Positions 1-5,253 of a stretch of DNA of 5,253 nucleotides are shown here, in pieces (within the stretch, counting starts at the first letter, position 1; each line of letters opens with the position of its first letter). The notes beneath the pieces were generated by a model. That model was not told the origin of the DNA. It did no database searches and saw only the letters and a program-made list of their open reading frames with translations. The DNA is from Deltaproteobacteria bacterium (GTDB lineage Bacteria > SAR324 > NAC60-12), in contig DPLM01000349.1 of assembly GCA_003541985.1 (NCBI GenBank), positions 1 to 5,253 of the forward strand. Direction: 5' to 3'. The position numbers were made by a program, and so were the translations under genes.

Positions 1-755
1 GCTTTGATGTAGACCCGCAGTACATGAGGTTTCTGATGGTAGCCATCCGCAATAAAACTTGCAGAAAGATTTTCCTCAGCAAGTTGGCTCAATATCGGAT
101 TGTCAACTTTCGGTAATAGCTGGGCAACCCCATTGCCCAAATGTGTTGATAACGATGCCCCAGCATCCACTGCTTTTCGGATGTCTTCGTGCGAAGCGTT
201 CGTATGACCGAGGGATACGCGGACTCCACTTTCAACACATTTGTCAATCAATTCAAGGACACCAGGCATCTCTGGAGCCACAGTCAGAAGCTTGATTCGA
301 CCTCCTGATGCAGCTTGCCAGCTAGCAAACTTTTCCCAAGATGGCTTTTGACCCATGAACTTAGAAGGGTGGCAACCTGCAAAACCTTGGGCTGGGTTGA
401 GAAAAGGCCCTTCTAGGTGATATCCCTGCACCATCAACTGTGCAATGGGAGAGGACGCCCGTGCTCTCTCTAGTGCTTCAAAGTTTCGATATAGATCACC
501 CTGGTCAGCAGTGATCAAGGTTGGAAGTACATTGGTCACCCCAGTTCTCAGGAGAGCCTGCATCGATCGATGAAATTCTTCGGGATTTAAATTGGGATTG
601 TTGAAATCAATGCCAGCAAAACCATTGAGCTGTATATCACACAACCCAAGGGTTCGTATTCTCTCAAATGGATACGTATTATCGACAGTTTGAAGGGACT
701 CTTTCAGAGCCCCTTGCGCGTCGATGTAAACTTTTTGGTCAGCTGAAAAGAGCAT
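1..755 (-). CDS. nagA: NagA-like amidohydrolase (N-acetylglucosamine-6-phosphate deacetylase family), C-terminus outside window
   Basis: The first 251 residues are visible; the frame is still open at base 1. The family hydrolyses the N-acetyl group of N-acetylglucosamine 6-phosphate in the cytoplasm, feeding amino sugars into glycolysis or wall synthesis. Visible motifs are DIQLNGFAGIDFN (residues 40-52), HLEGPF (113-118, metal ligand E115), SLGHTNAS (181-188, H184), STHLGNG (203-209, H205) and ASFIADGYH (232-240, H240). By recalled alignment to E. coli NagA, E115, H184 and H205 match E131, H195 and H216, and H240 matches H251. The catalytic Asp (E. coli D273) lies beyond the window. The usual HLYNAM is HLGNGV here. 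The ATG at 755 is the earliest possible start, because TAA lies two codons upstream in frame. The N-terminus is therefore about 16 residues shorter than E. coli NagA up to the LNG motif. No clear ribosome binding site is seen. The gene begins 13 bases after the OppF-like stop, so translation may be coupled. The family is secure; the exact sugar substrate is not. Confidence 0.87.
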   Translation of the reverse strand, partial: MLFSADQKVYIDAQGALKESLQTVDNTYPFERIRTLGLCDIQLNGFAGIDFNNPNLNPEEFHRSMQALLRTGVTNVLPTLITADQGDLYRNFEALERARASSPIAQLMVQGYHLEGPFLNPAQGFAGCHPSKFMGQKPSWEKFASWQAASGGRIKLLTVAPEMPGVLELIDKCVESGVRVSLGHTNASHEDIRKAVDAGASLSTHLGNGVAQLLPKVDNPILSQLAEENLSASFIADGYHQKPHVLRVYIK

Positions 756-768
756 GTTTTATGTAAGA

Positions 769-1833
769 TCAGATTGGCTCAGAAACCCCGGTCAATGCTA
801 GCTCAGCTTGCCGATGACAGGCCACGAAGTGATTAGGTTGAACTTCTTCCAAGTCTGGTGCTTGTTGACGACACAAATCAGTAGCAAAGGCGCATCTGGG
901 ATGGAAATGGCAACCGCTAGGGGGGTCGGAAGGACTAGGCACATCCCCCTCCAAAGGTTGCATCTTTGAGCGAATTCTAGGATCTGCAACCGGTACAGCA
1001 GATAGCAAAGCTGCGGTATAAGGGTGCTTTGGAGCTAGGAAAAGCTCGTCCGTTGGAGACATTTCTACGATCCGGCCTACATACATCACGGCCACACGAT
1101 CGCTAATATGACGGACGACACTCAAATCATGCGCAACGAACAGGTAAGTCAGCTTCAACTGCTCTTGTAAATCCAGCAATAAATTGAGTACCTGAGCTTG
1201 TACTGAAACATCCAAAGCAGAGACTGGCTCATCGGCTACAACCAGACGAGGATTTAGTGCCAGTGCGCGGGCAATAACGATTCTTTGTCGTTGACCTCCA
1301 CTAAACGCATGCGGAAAACGACGCATATATTCTGGCCTTAGACCCACAAGACGAAGCAGATCAGCGACTCGGTCACTTCGTTCTTTGCGATTGGCGACAC
1401 CGTTGACCAACAGCGGTTCACCTACGAGATCCAGTAAGTTCATTCGAGGGTTTAGAGAGGCAAATGGATCTTGAAAGATCATCTGCATCTCTCGACGTAG
1501 GGGTCTCAGTTGGTCAGTGGCTAGTTGTGTTACATCCACCAACTGTCCATCAGCTTGCCGATAACGGATTTCACCAGATGTTGGATTGATGGCATGCAGC
1601 AGACAGCGAGAAGTTGTTGTTTTTCCACAGCCACTTTCGCCTACAAGTCCCAGTGTCTCTCCTTGATTTAAATGAAATGTAACCCCATCAACGGATCGTA
1701 CTTGGCCGACTACACTTTTAAAAAAACCTTTACGGATAGGAAAATATTTTTTTAGCTCCTTAACTTCTAACAAGCGCTCAGGAGGCATTGGTGTATTGGC
1801 TGTCAATTTTGATTGGGCCAGTTCAGCAGACAT
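769..1833 (-). CDS. Oligopeptide/dipeptide-type ABC transporter ATP-binding protein (DppF/OppF-like)
   Basis: This is one of the two cytoplasmic ATPases that drive an Opp/Dpp-class importer. Counting from the ATG at 1833 (354 residues), it shows Walker A GESGCGKT (65-72), Q-loop IFQDPFASLNP (Q121), signature FSGGQRQR (177-184), Walker B RLVVADEP with catalytic E202, D-loop SALD, and switch H235 in VAHDLSVV. The C-terminal oligo_HPY extension follows, with KHPYTAALLSAVP (269-281) and cysteines at 308, 314, 321 and 339. Length is normal for the family. An in-frame ATG at 1848 would add MKRRS and lengthen the overlap with the upstream gene from 11 to 26 bases. I prefer 1833 because AGGAGG lies just upstream, although only 3 bases away, whereas 1848 has no visible ribosome binding site. 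The FSGGQRQR signature and SLNP motif place it in the F rather than the D subfamily. The transported solute cannot be read from an ATPase. Confidence 0.95.
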   Translation of the reverse strand: MSAELAQSKLTANTPMPPERLLEVKELKKYFPIRKGFFKSVVGQVRSVDGVTFHLNQGETLGLVGESGCGKTTTSRCLLHAINPTSGEIRYRQADGQLVDVTQLATDQLRPLRREMQMIFQDPFASLNPRMNLLDLVGEPLLVNGVANRKERSDRVADLLRLVGLRPEYMRRFPHAFSGGQRQRIVIARALALNPRLVVADEPVSALDVSVQAQVLNLLLDLQEQLKLTYLFVAHDLSVVRHISDRVAVMYVGRIVEMSPTDELFLAPKHPYTAALLSAVPVADPRIRSKMQPLEGDVPSPSDPPSGCHFHPRCAFATDLCRQQAPDLEEVQPNHFVACHRQAELALTGVSEPI

Positions 1834-2854
1834 TGACCTCCTCTTCATGAAGGAAGCAACTCACTGATTGGTGCTCGTTGATCGCTTTGAGTACAGGTGC
1901 TTGATTGGAACACCTCTGTTGTGGGAGAGCTTCTTGACAGCGGGCTACAAAGGGACAGCCGGTACGCTTTTGAAAAGGGTGAGGAATTGATCCTGAAATC
2001 GTTGGAAGGCGGCTACGATTCTTGGTGTGGACGGTTGGGATAGACCTCAGTAGAGCCCGCGTATAGGGATGTTGAGGATTATGGAAAATTTGATCAACTG
2101 GGCCACTCTCCATCACCTTGCCTAGATACATCACCACCACATCATCAGCAAGTTGGGCAATCACTCCAAGGTCATGGGTGATGAAGATAATTGATGTCTG
2201 ATGCTCCTGTTGTAGCTTACGCAGTAGGCTCAGAACTTGAGCTTGCGTGGTGACATCAATAGCGGTGGTGGGTTCATCAGCTATAAGGAGCAGAGGATTG
2301 CAGGTAAGGGCCATCCCGATCATTGCGCGTTGACGAAGTCCACCACTAAGTTCCCAGGAATAGCGGTCCATTGCGCTTTCTGGATTTGGAACTCCGACTT
2401 CTTTGAGACGTGTAACAGCAATCTTTTTTGCTTCATCATCACTGACTTGTTGATGGAGGTGAATCACCTCCATCAATTGATTGCCAATAGTATGTACCGG
2501 ACTGAAGGCAGCCATAGGTTCTTGGGGAATCAGTGCAATTTCATTCCCTCGCAGGGCTCTAAGTTGGGCACTCTTAGCCGGCAAATGAACTAGATCAATC
2601 ATCTCAGCAGAGGAATTACCCAGAATTTTTGACCGGAAGCGAATGGCACCATTTGCAATTCTGCCAGGTTTTTCGATCAAACGTAGGACTGACTTGATCG
2701 TAACACTTTTGCCGCAGCCACTTTCACCAACAATCCCTAAAACCTTCCCTGAATACACATCAAAGCTTACACCATCAACAGCTTTGACGATTCCCTCATC
2801 GAGCTCAAAAACAGTCTGTAGATCCCTAACTTCCAGCAAAGGCTGATTTGTCAT
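1823..2854 (-). CDS. Oligopeptide/dipeptide-type ABC transporter ATP-binding protein (DppD/OppD-like)
   Basis: This is the second ATPase of the importer, expected to pair with the DppF-like subunit beneath the permeases. From the ATG at 2854 (343 residues) it begins MTNQPLLEVRDLQTVF, the usual opening of DppD proteins. It has Walker A GESGCGKS (43-50), Q-loop ALIPQEPMAAFSP (Q111), signature LSGGLRQR (169-176), Walker B LLLIADEP with E194, a D-loop reading TTAID instead of the usual TTALD, and switch H227 in ITHDLGVI. The oligo_HPY region has QHPYTRALLRSIP (261-273) and cysteines at 300, 306, 315 and 333, a spacing like the iron-sulfur cysteines reported in some Opp/Dpp ATPases. A TTG at 2866 is an alternative start adding four residues and overlapping the permease stop as TTGA. 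The ATG is favoured by homology and by a weak GAGA six bases upstream. A 27-base palindrome lies inside the gene at 2450-2476. Confidence 0.95.
   Translation of the reverse strand: MTNQPLLEVRDLQTVFELDEGIVKAVDGVSFDVYSGKVLGIVGESGCGKSVTIKSVLRLIEKPGRIANGAIRFRSKILGNSSAEMIDLVHLPAKSAQLRALRGNEIALIPQEPMAAFSPVHTIGNQLMEVIHLHQQVSDDEAKKIAVTRLKEVGVPNPESAMDRYSWELSGGLRQRAMIGMALTCNPLLLIADEPTTAIDVTTQAQVLSLLRKLQQEHQTSIIFITHDLGVIAQLADDVVVMYLGKVMESGPVDQIFHNPQHPYTRALLRSIPTVHTKNRSRLPTISGSIPHPFQKRTGCPFVARCQEALPQQRCSNQAPVLKAINEHQSVSCFLHEEEVNVC
1837..1842 (-). promoter_or_regulatory. Ribosome binding site for the DppF-like ATPase
   Basis: On the minus strand AAGAGGAGGTCA precedes the ATG at 1833. AGGAGG is a full Shine-Dalgarno core, but only three bases separate it from the start codon, which is closer than usual. 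It lies inside the end of the DppD-like coding sequence and favours the 1833 start over the ATG at 1848, which would translate this stretch as Lys-Arg-Arg. Confidence 0.6.
2450..2476. repeat. Perfect 13-base inverted repeat with a one-base centre
   Basis: The left arm on the plus strand is TTGATGGAGGTGA (2450-2462). The centre is A at 2463, and the right arm (2464-2476) is the exact reverse complement. The whole element lies inside the DppD-like gene and encodes residues 127-135 (LMEVIHLHQ) between the Q-loop and the signature motif. As RNA it could form a 12-pair stem with a three-base loop. The minus-strand arm contains GGAGGTGAT, a strong Shine-Dalgarno match, and the other arm contains TCACCTCC, like the 3' end of 16S rRNA. 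No start codon follows the internal Shine-Dalgarno at a suitable distance. Function is unknown. Confidence 0.75.
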
Positions 2855-2862
2855 TTGTATTC

Positions 2863-3996
2863 TCAACTGTAAGGGTCTGCAGCATCACGCAAGCCATCCC
2901 CCAGGATATTCAGCGCAAGAACGGTAAATATGACAGCCAAGCCAGGAAGCAGCAACCAAGGAGCCAGGGCAATCGACTGAAGATTCTGTGCTTCTTGTAA
3001 AAGTACACCCCAACTGATCGCAGGCGGACGCAAACCCAGGCCCAAGAAGCTCAAAAATGTTTCGTTAATGATCATTACTGGAATCGCTAGAGTACTGGTG
3101 GCAATGATGTGACTGGTGAAGGTAGGCAGCATGTGTCGGAAGATAATACGACTTTGGCTGCAACCTGAAAGTTTTGCGGCCATTACAAAGTCTTCTTCTC
3201 TCAATGACAAAAACCTACCTCGAACCTCACGGCCGAGTGTTGTCCAGCCCAACAGAGAGAGAATGATAGTGATGGCAAAGTACGTTTGTTCTACCGTCCA
3301 GTCTCTAGGCAAGGCAGCAGTCAAAGCCATCCAGATGGGAATAGGTGGCAGCGACTGGAGGATCTCGATCAACCTTTGAATGACTAAGTCGGGCCAGCCT
3401 CCGTAATATCCTGAGATTCCACCGAGCAGGATCCCAAGTAAAATACTTAGCCCAACTGCGACTAGCCCAATTGAAAGTGAGACTCTAGTTCCATGCATCA
3501 GTCGAGACCATTGATCACGGCCTAGACGATCGGTCCCAAGTAAGTGAAAGAAATTTCGAGCAGACGGTTTTTCAATACTAAAGAGATGCAGATCTGTTGT
3601 GAAAAGCCCAAAAACCTCATATTCATAACCACTTGTGAAAAAACGAAGTGGTAAAATTCTTTTCTCATCGACACCCCATTCCATCTTAAGCGTCGTCTTA
3701 TTCCGTTTCCCTTTAAGCGGTTTAACATGGACTTGCAAACTTCCATCGTGGAAAAAAGATATTCCCTGGGGTGGCATGAAGGATTTACGAGCACTCGATT
3801 TGTTGGGATCTTGGATACTGAAGAAATCAGGAAACAAGGCAATCAGAATGATTACAAGCAACACAAATACACTTACTAGGGCTAACCGATGCTTCTTGAA
3901 ACGCCACCAGACAAGCTTCCAATTAGGAGCTATGTCAAAGGCCTCATCCTTCATGTTTTCGTTGACTTCATTGCTCAAGGTAATTTGAGAAGTCAT
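2863..3996 (-). CDS. Oligopeptide/dipeptide-type ABC transporter permease (DppC/OppC-like) with long periplasmic insert
   Basis: This 377-residue inner-membrane subunit would form half of the translocation channel. The N-terminal OppC_N-type segment (WRFKKHRLALVSVFVLLVIILI) carries the first membrane helix at about 37-56. Residues about 60-150 form a hydrophilic insert, including PLRFFTSGYEYEVFGLF and TDLHLF, before the hallmark LLGTDRLGRDQWSRLMHGTR (152-171). The transport core has helices near 172-195, 205-229, 237-255, 291-318 and 345-366. The ATPase-coupling EAA loop is at about 268-291, with AAKLSG, then I285, H289 and P291. The C-terminus ALNILGDGLRDAADPYS is typical. The insert makes it longer than a standard DppC of about 300 residues; inserts of this type occur in some Opp/Dpp and YejE-like permeases. 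The ATG at 3996 has a weak GAGAG seven bases upstream. An ATG at 3954 is possible but has no better site. It starts 22 bases after the sulfatase stop. The usual DppB partner is not present upstream within the window. Confidence 0.94.
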   Translation of the reverse strand: MTSQITLSNEVNENMKDEAFDIAPNWKLVWWRFKKHRLALVSVFVLLVIILIALFPDFFSIQDPNKSSARKSFMPPQGISFFHDGSLQVHVKPLKGKRNKTTLKMEWGVDEKRILPLRFFTSGYEYEVFGLFTTDLHLFSIEKPSARNFFHLLGTDRLGRDQWSRLMHGTRVSLSIGLVAVGLSILLGILLGGISGYYGGWPDLVIQRLIEILQSLPPIPIWMALTAALPRDWTVEQTYFAITIILSLLGWTTLGREVRGRFLSLREEDFVMAAKLSGCSQSRIIFRHMLPTFTSHIIATSTLAIPVMIINETFLSFLGLGLRPPAISWGVLLQEAQNLQSIALAPWLLLPGLAVIFTVLALNILGDGLRDAADPYS

Positions 3997-4003
3997 CTGT
4001 AGA

Positions 4004-4008
4004 CTCTC
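4004..4008 (-). promoter_or_regulatory. Weak ribosome binding site for the DppC-like permease
   Basis: GAGAG on the minus strand sits seven bases before the ATG at 3996, in the 22-base gap after the sulfatase stop. It is a partial match to the Shine-Dalgarno consensus at a normal distance. The gap shows no promoter-like or terminator-like structure, which supports read-through from the sulfatase gene. Confidence 0.4.
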
Positions 4009-4018
4009 GCAAAATAAT

Positions 4019-5253
4019 TCATATGGGCATCCCAGCTTTGGCCCAATTGGCCTTTATTTCATCAGATTTTTCCCAGGTATTGGCTGGATAGGAACGCTGC
4101 CAATTTCGGTGATGCCCAGCATGATCTGGCGTAAGTGTCATGTAGGGATATGATTTTTCTTGATGCCCCTGAACCAGACCTTCCATCAACGATTTGGTTA
4201 ACTCTGCTTCCATGCGGTTCCGAGTATCAGTAAAATCTGGATCAAGAAGTCGGTTGTTTTGTTCAAGGGGGTCGGCTTCCATATCAAATAAAGTACTGAG
4301 TCCATTCTTGTAACGTGATAATTTCCAACCCTCATCATACCACATCAGCCCAGCACCTGTGGCCCCTATGAGGTTTTTACGGGTATGCTGATATGGAGTT
4401 GTGGGAATTGCATGAGAGTCCTGTGCCATCATCTTTATTCCGGCATGACGAAGGATTGTTGCATAAAGATCTGTCAAAGAAACCAAGCTTTTAGATTGTC
4501 CAACCTGATAGGTTGTTCCTTTTGCAATCAGGGGTATACGAGAAGAGGATTCGTAGAATAAAGCCTTACCAACCATGTCGAAGTCACCGAGAAAATCACC
4601 ATGATCTGATGTGAAGAAGATTAGTGTCTCACGCTCAGCATCCTGCCCTTCGATAGCGTTCAAAATTCGCCCAACTTGGTGATCAATCACCTGAACTAAA
4701 CCTGCATAGTGCCGTCGAATTGTCTGTTTGGCTAATTCCGGAAACTCTCGAAAATCTGCTTGAGCTGATCCAGTGAGGTGGGCTTGAATAAAACCTATTT
4801 GAAAGGTCTGACTGTCGACCGTCCAGGGAATTGAGAAGGGAAACTCTTCCGCAGGACCCATGGAATTAAGAATTTCTAAAGGTGGATTGTAAGGATCATG
4901 TGGTCCTGGAAAAGCTACCCACAGAAAGTATGGTCTGTCCTGGGGACAATCCCTGATAAACTCCACACTCCGATCTCCAACCCAAACGTCTACTTGGTGT
5001 TCCAAAGGGATTGGGCTGACAGAAGCCATCCGGCCCACTCGGTAGCCTGGTTCTTCTGTGCCAGCAAGCTTTCGAAGACCTTGTGTTGCTAAATAATCGG
5101 CATAGTCATCCCTAACATGGATGTGGCGCTTGTCTTCAGCAATCCAGCGATGACTGAATCCTTCCTCTTGGTCCCAGGGGATGAAGTGCATCTTGCCGAT
5201 GCCCTCAGTGTGGTAACCGTCTTCTAGAAGGGCCCTGGTAAAACTGAGAAGAC
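4019..5253 (-). CDS. Sulfatase (type I, alkaline phosphatase superfamily), N-terminus outside window
   Basis: About 410 C-terminal residues are visible. The reading frame stays open to base 5253, so the ATG at 5189-5191 is an internal methionine within GKMHF, not the start. The family hydrolyses sulfate esters using a formylglycine made from a Cys or Ser in a C/S-x-P-x-R motif; that motif must lie upstream of the window and was not seen. Numbering from the window edge, conserved parts are GYHTEGIGKMHF (12-23, with sulfate-site K20 and H22), FPGPHDPY (H118), FFTSDHGDFLGD (metal-site D216 and H217), GKALFYESSSRIPLI (K229), and the C-terminal LFDMEADPLEQNN, a standard sulfatase ending. Export cannot be judged because any signal peptide is missing from view. 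The gene is 22 bases upstream of the DppC-like permease, so it is probably co-transcribed with the importer. Candidate substrates include sulfated sugars, because a NagA-like gene closes the cluster, but choline sulfate or aryl sulfates are not excluded. A related phosphonate hydrolase or phosphodiesterase is less likely given the FDMEADPLE ending. Confidence 0.92.
   Translation of the reverse strand, partial: LLSFTRALLEDGYHTEGIGKMHFIPWDQEEGFSHRWIAEDKRHIHVRDDYADYLATQGLRKLAGTEEPGYRVGRMASVSPIPLEHQVDVWVGDRSVEFIRDCPQDRPYFLWVAFPGPHDPYNPPLEILNSMGPAEEFPFSIPWTVDSQTFQIGFIQAHLTGSAQADFREFPELAKQTIRRHYAGLVQVIDHQVGRILNAIEGQDAERETLIFFTSDHGDFLGDFDMVGKALFYESSSRIPLIAKGTTYQVGQSKSLVSLTDLYATILRHAGIKMMAQDSHAIPTTPYQHTRKNLIGATGAGLMWYDEGWKLSRYKNGLSTLFDMEADPLEQNNRLLDPDFTDTRNRMEAELTKSLMEGLVQGHQEKSYPYMTLTPDHAGHHRNWQRSYPANTWEKSDEIKANWAKAGMPI

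Noticed and set aside
59..295. A 78-codon plus-strand frame opposite the NagA-like gene
   Set aside because: The minus strand encodes the conserved NagA motifs GHTNAS and THLGNG here; the plus-strand translation resembles no family I know.
561..572. CATCGATCGATG, a perfect 12-base palindrome in the NagA-like gene
   Set aside because: A palindrome of this length is expected about once by chance in a window of this size, and it lies in well-conserved coding sequence.
756..768. Possible terminator or promoter in the 13-base gap before the NagA-like gene
   Set aside because: The gap is too short, with no hairpin or promoter-like boxes; read-through within an operon is more likely.
2237..2593. 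A 118-codon open frame on the plus strand opposite the DppD-like gene
   Set aside because: It is antisense to a clear ATPase gene, has no recognisable motif, and appears to be a shadow of the real frame.
3635..3988. A 117-codon plus-strand frame and an overlapping minus-strand frame at 3522-3842 across the permease insert region
   Set aside because: Both overlap a permease frame with family motifs on both sides and show no motif of their own. The insert is in frame, so no frameshift is needed to explain it.
5189..5191. ATG as the start of the sulfatase gene
   Set aside because: The frame stays open upstream to the window edge and encodes the conserved LLEDGYHTEGIGK segment, so the gene starts outside the window.
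5211..5236. Short palindromes CTTCTAGAAG and GGGCCC near the right edge
   Set aside because: They are short, lie within sulfatase coding sequence and fit chance expectation.

Overview
The window is a compact bacterial gene cluster. All five recognisable genes lie on the minus strand, so transcription runs from base 5253 towards base 1. Base composition is moderate (about 45% G+C in lines sampled by eye). The genes touch or overlap, with gaps of 22 bases or less, which is typical of a single operon. No RNA gene, insertion sequence, CRISPR array or terminator was seen, and no stretch over 25 bases lacks a gene. The sequence does not settle the taxon. The mix of an S1-type sulfatase, an Opp/Dpp-class ABC importer and a NagA-like deacetylase suggests a heterotrophic, probably Gram-negative, glycan- or peptide-scavenging bacterium, perhaps aquatic; this is inference.

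In transcription order the genes are: (1) a sulfatase whose N-terminus is cut off by the right edge of the window; (2) a DppC/OppC-type inner-membrane permease with a roughly 90-residue insert after its first membrane helix; (3) a DppD/OppD-type ATPase; (4) a DppF/OppF-type ATPase that overlaps its upstream neighbour; (5) the N-terminal 251 residues of a NagA-like amidohydrolase (N-acetylglucosamine-6-phosphate deacetylase family), cut off by the left edge.

The ABC genes supply one permease and both ATPases of an Opp/Dpp importer. The partner permease (DppB/OppB) and the substrate-binding protein are not in the window. The sulfatase sits where DppB is usually found, directly upstream of DppC. 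A reasonable reading is an uptake-and-processing operon: a sulfate ester is removed from a substrate, the product is imported by the ABC system, and an N-acetyl-amino-sugar phosphate is deacetylated in the cytoplasm. Sulfated amino-sugar oligosaccharides would fit, but a peptide or another solute is not excluded.

The most unusual non-coding signal is a perfect 27-base inverted repeat (13-base arms around one central base) inside the DppD-like coding sequence. It carries an internal Shine-Dalgarno-like stretch in one arm. Each gene belongs to a known family; the arrangement and the variant NagA active-site motif deserve a second look, but no wholly new system is evident.
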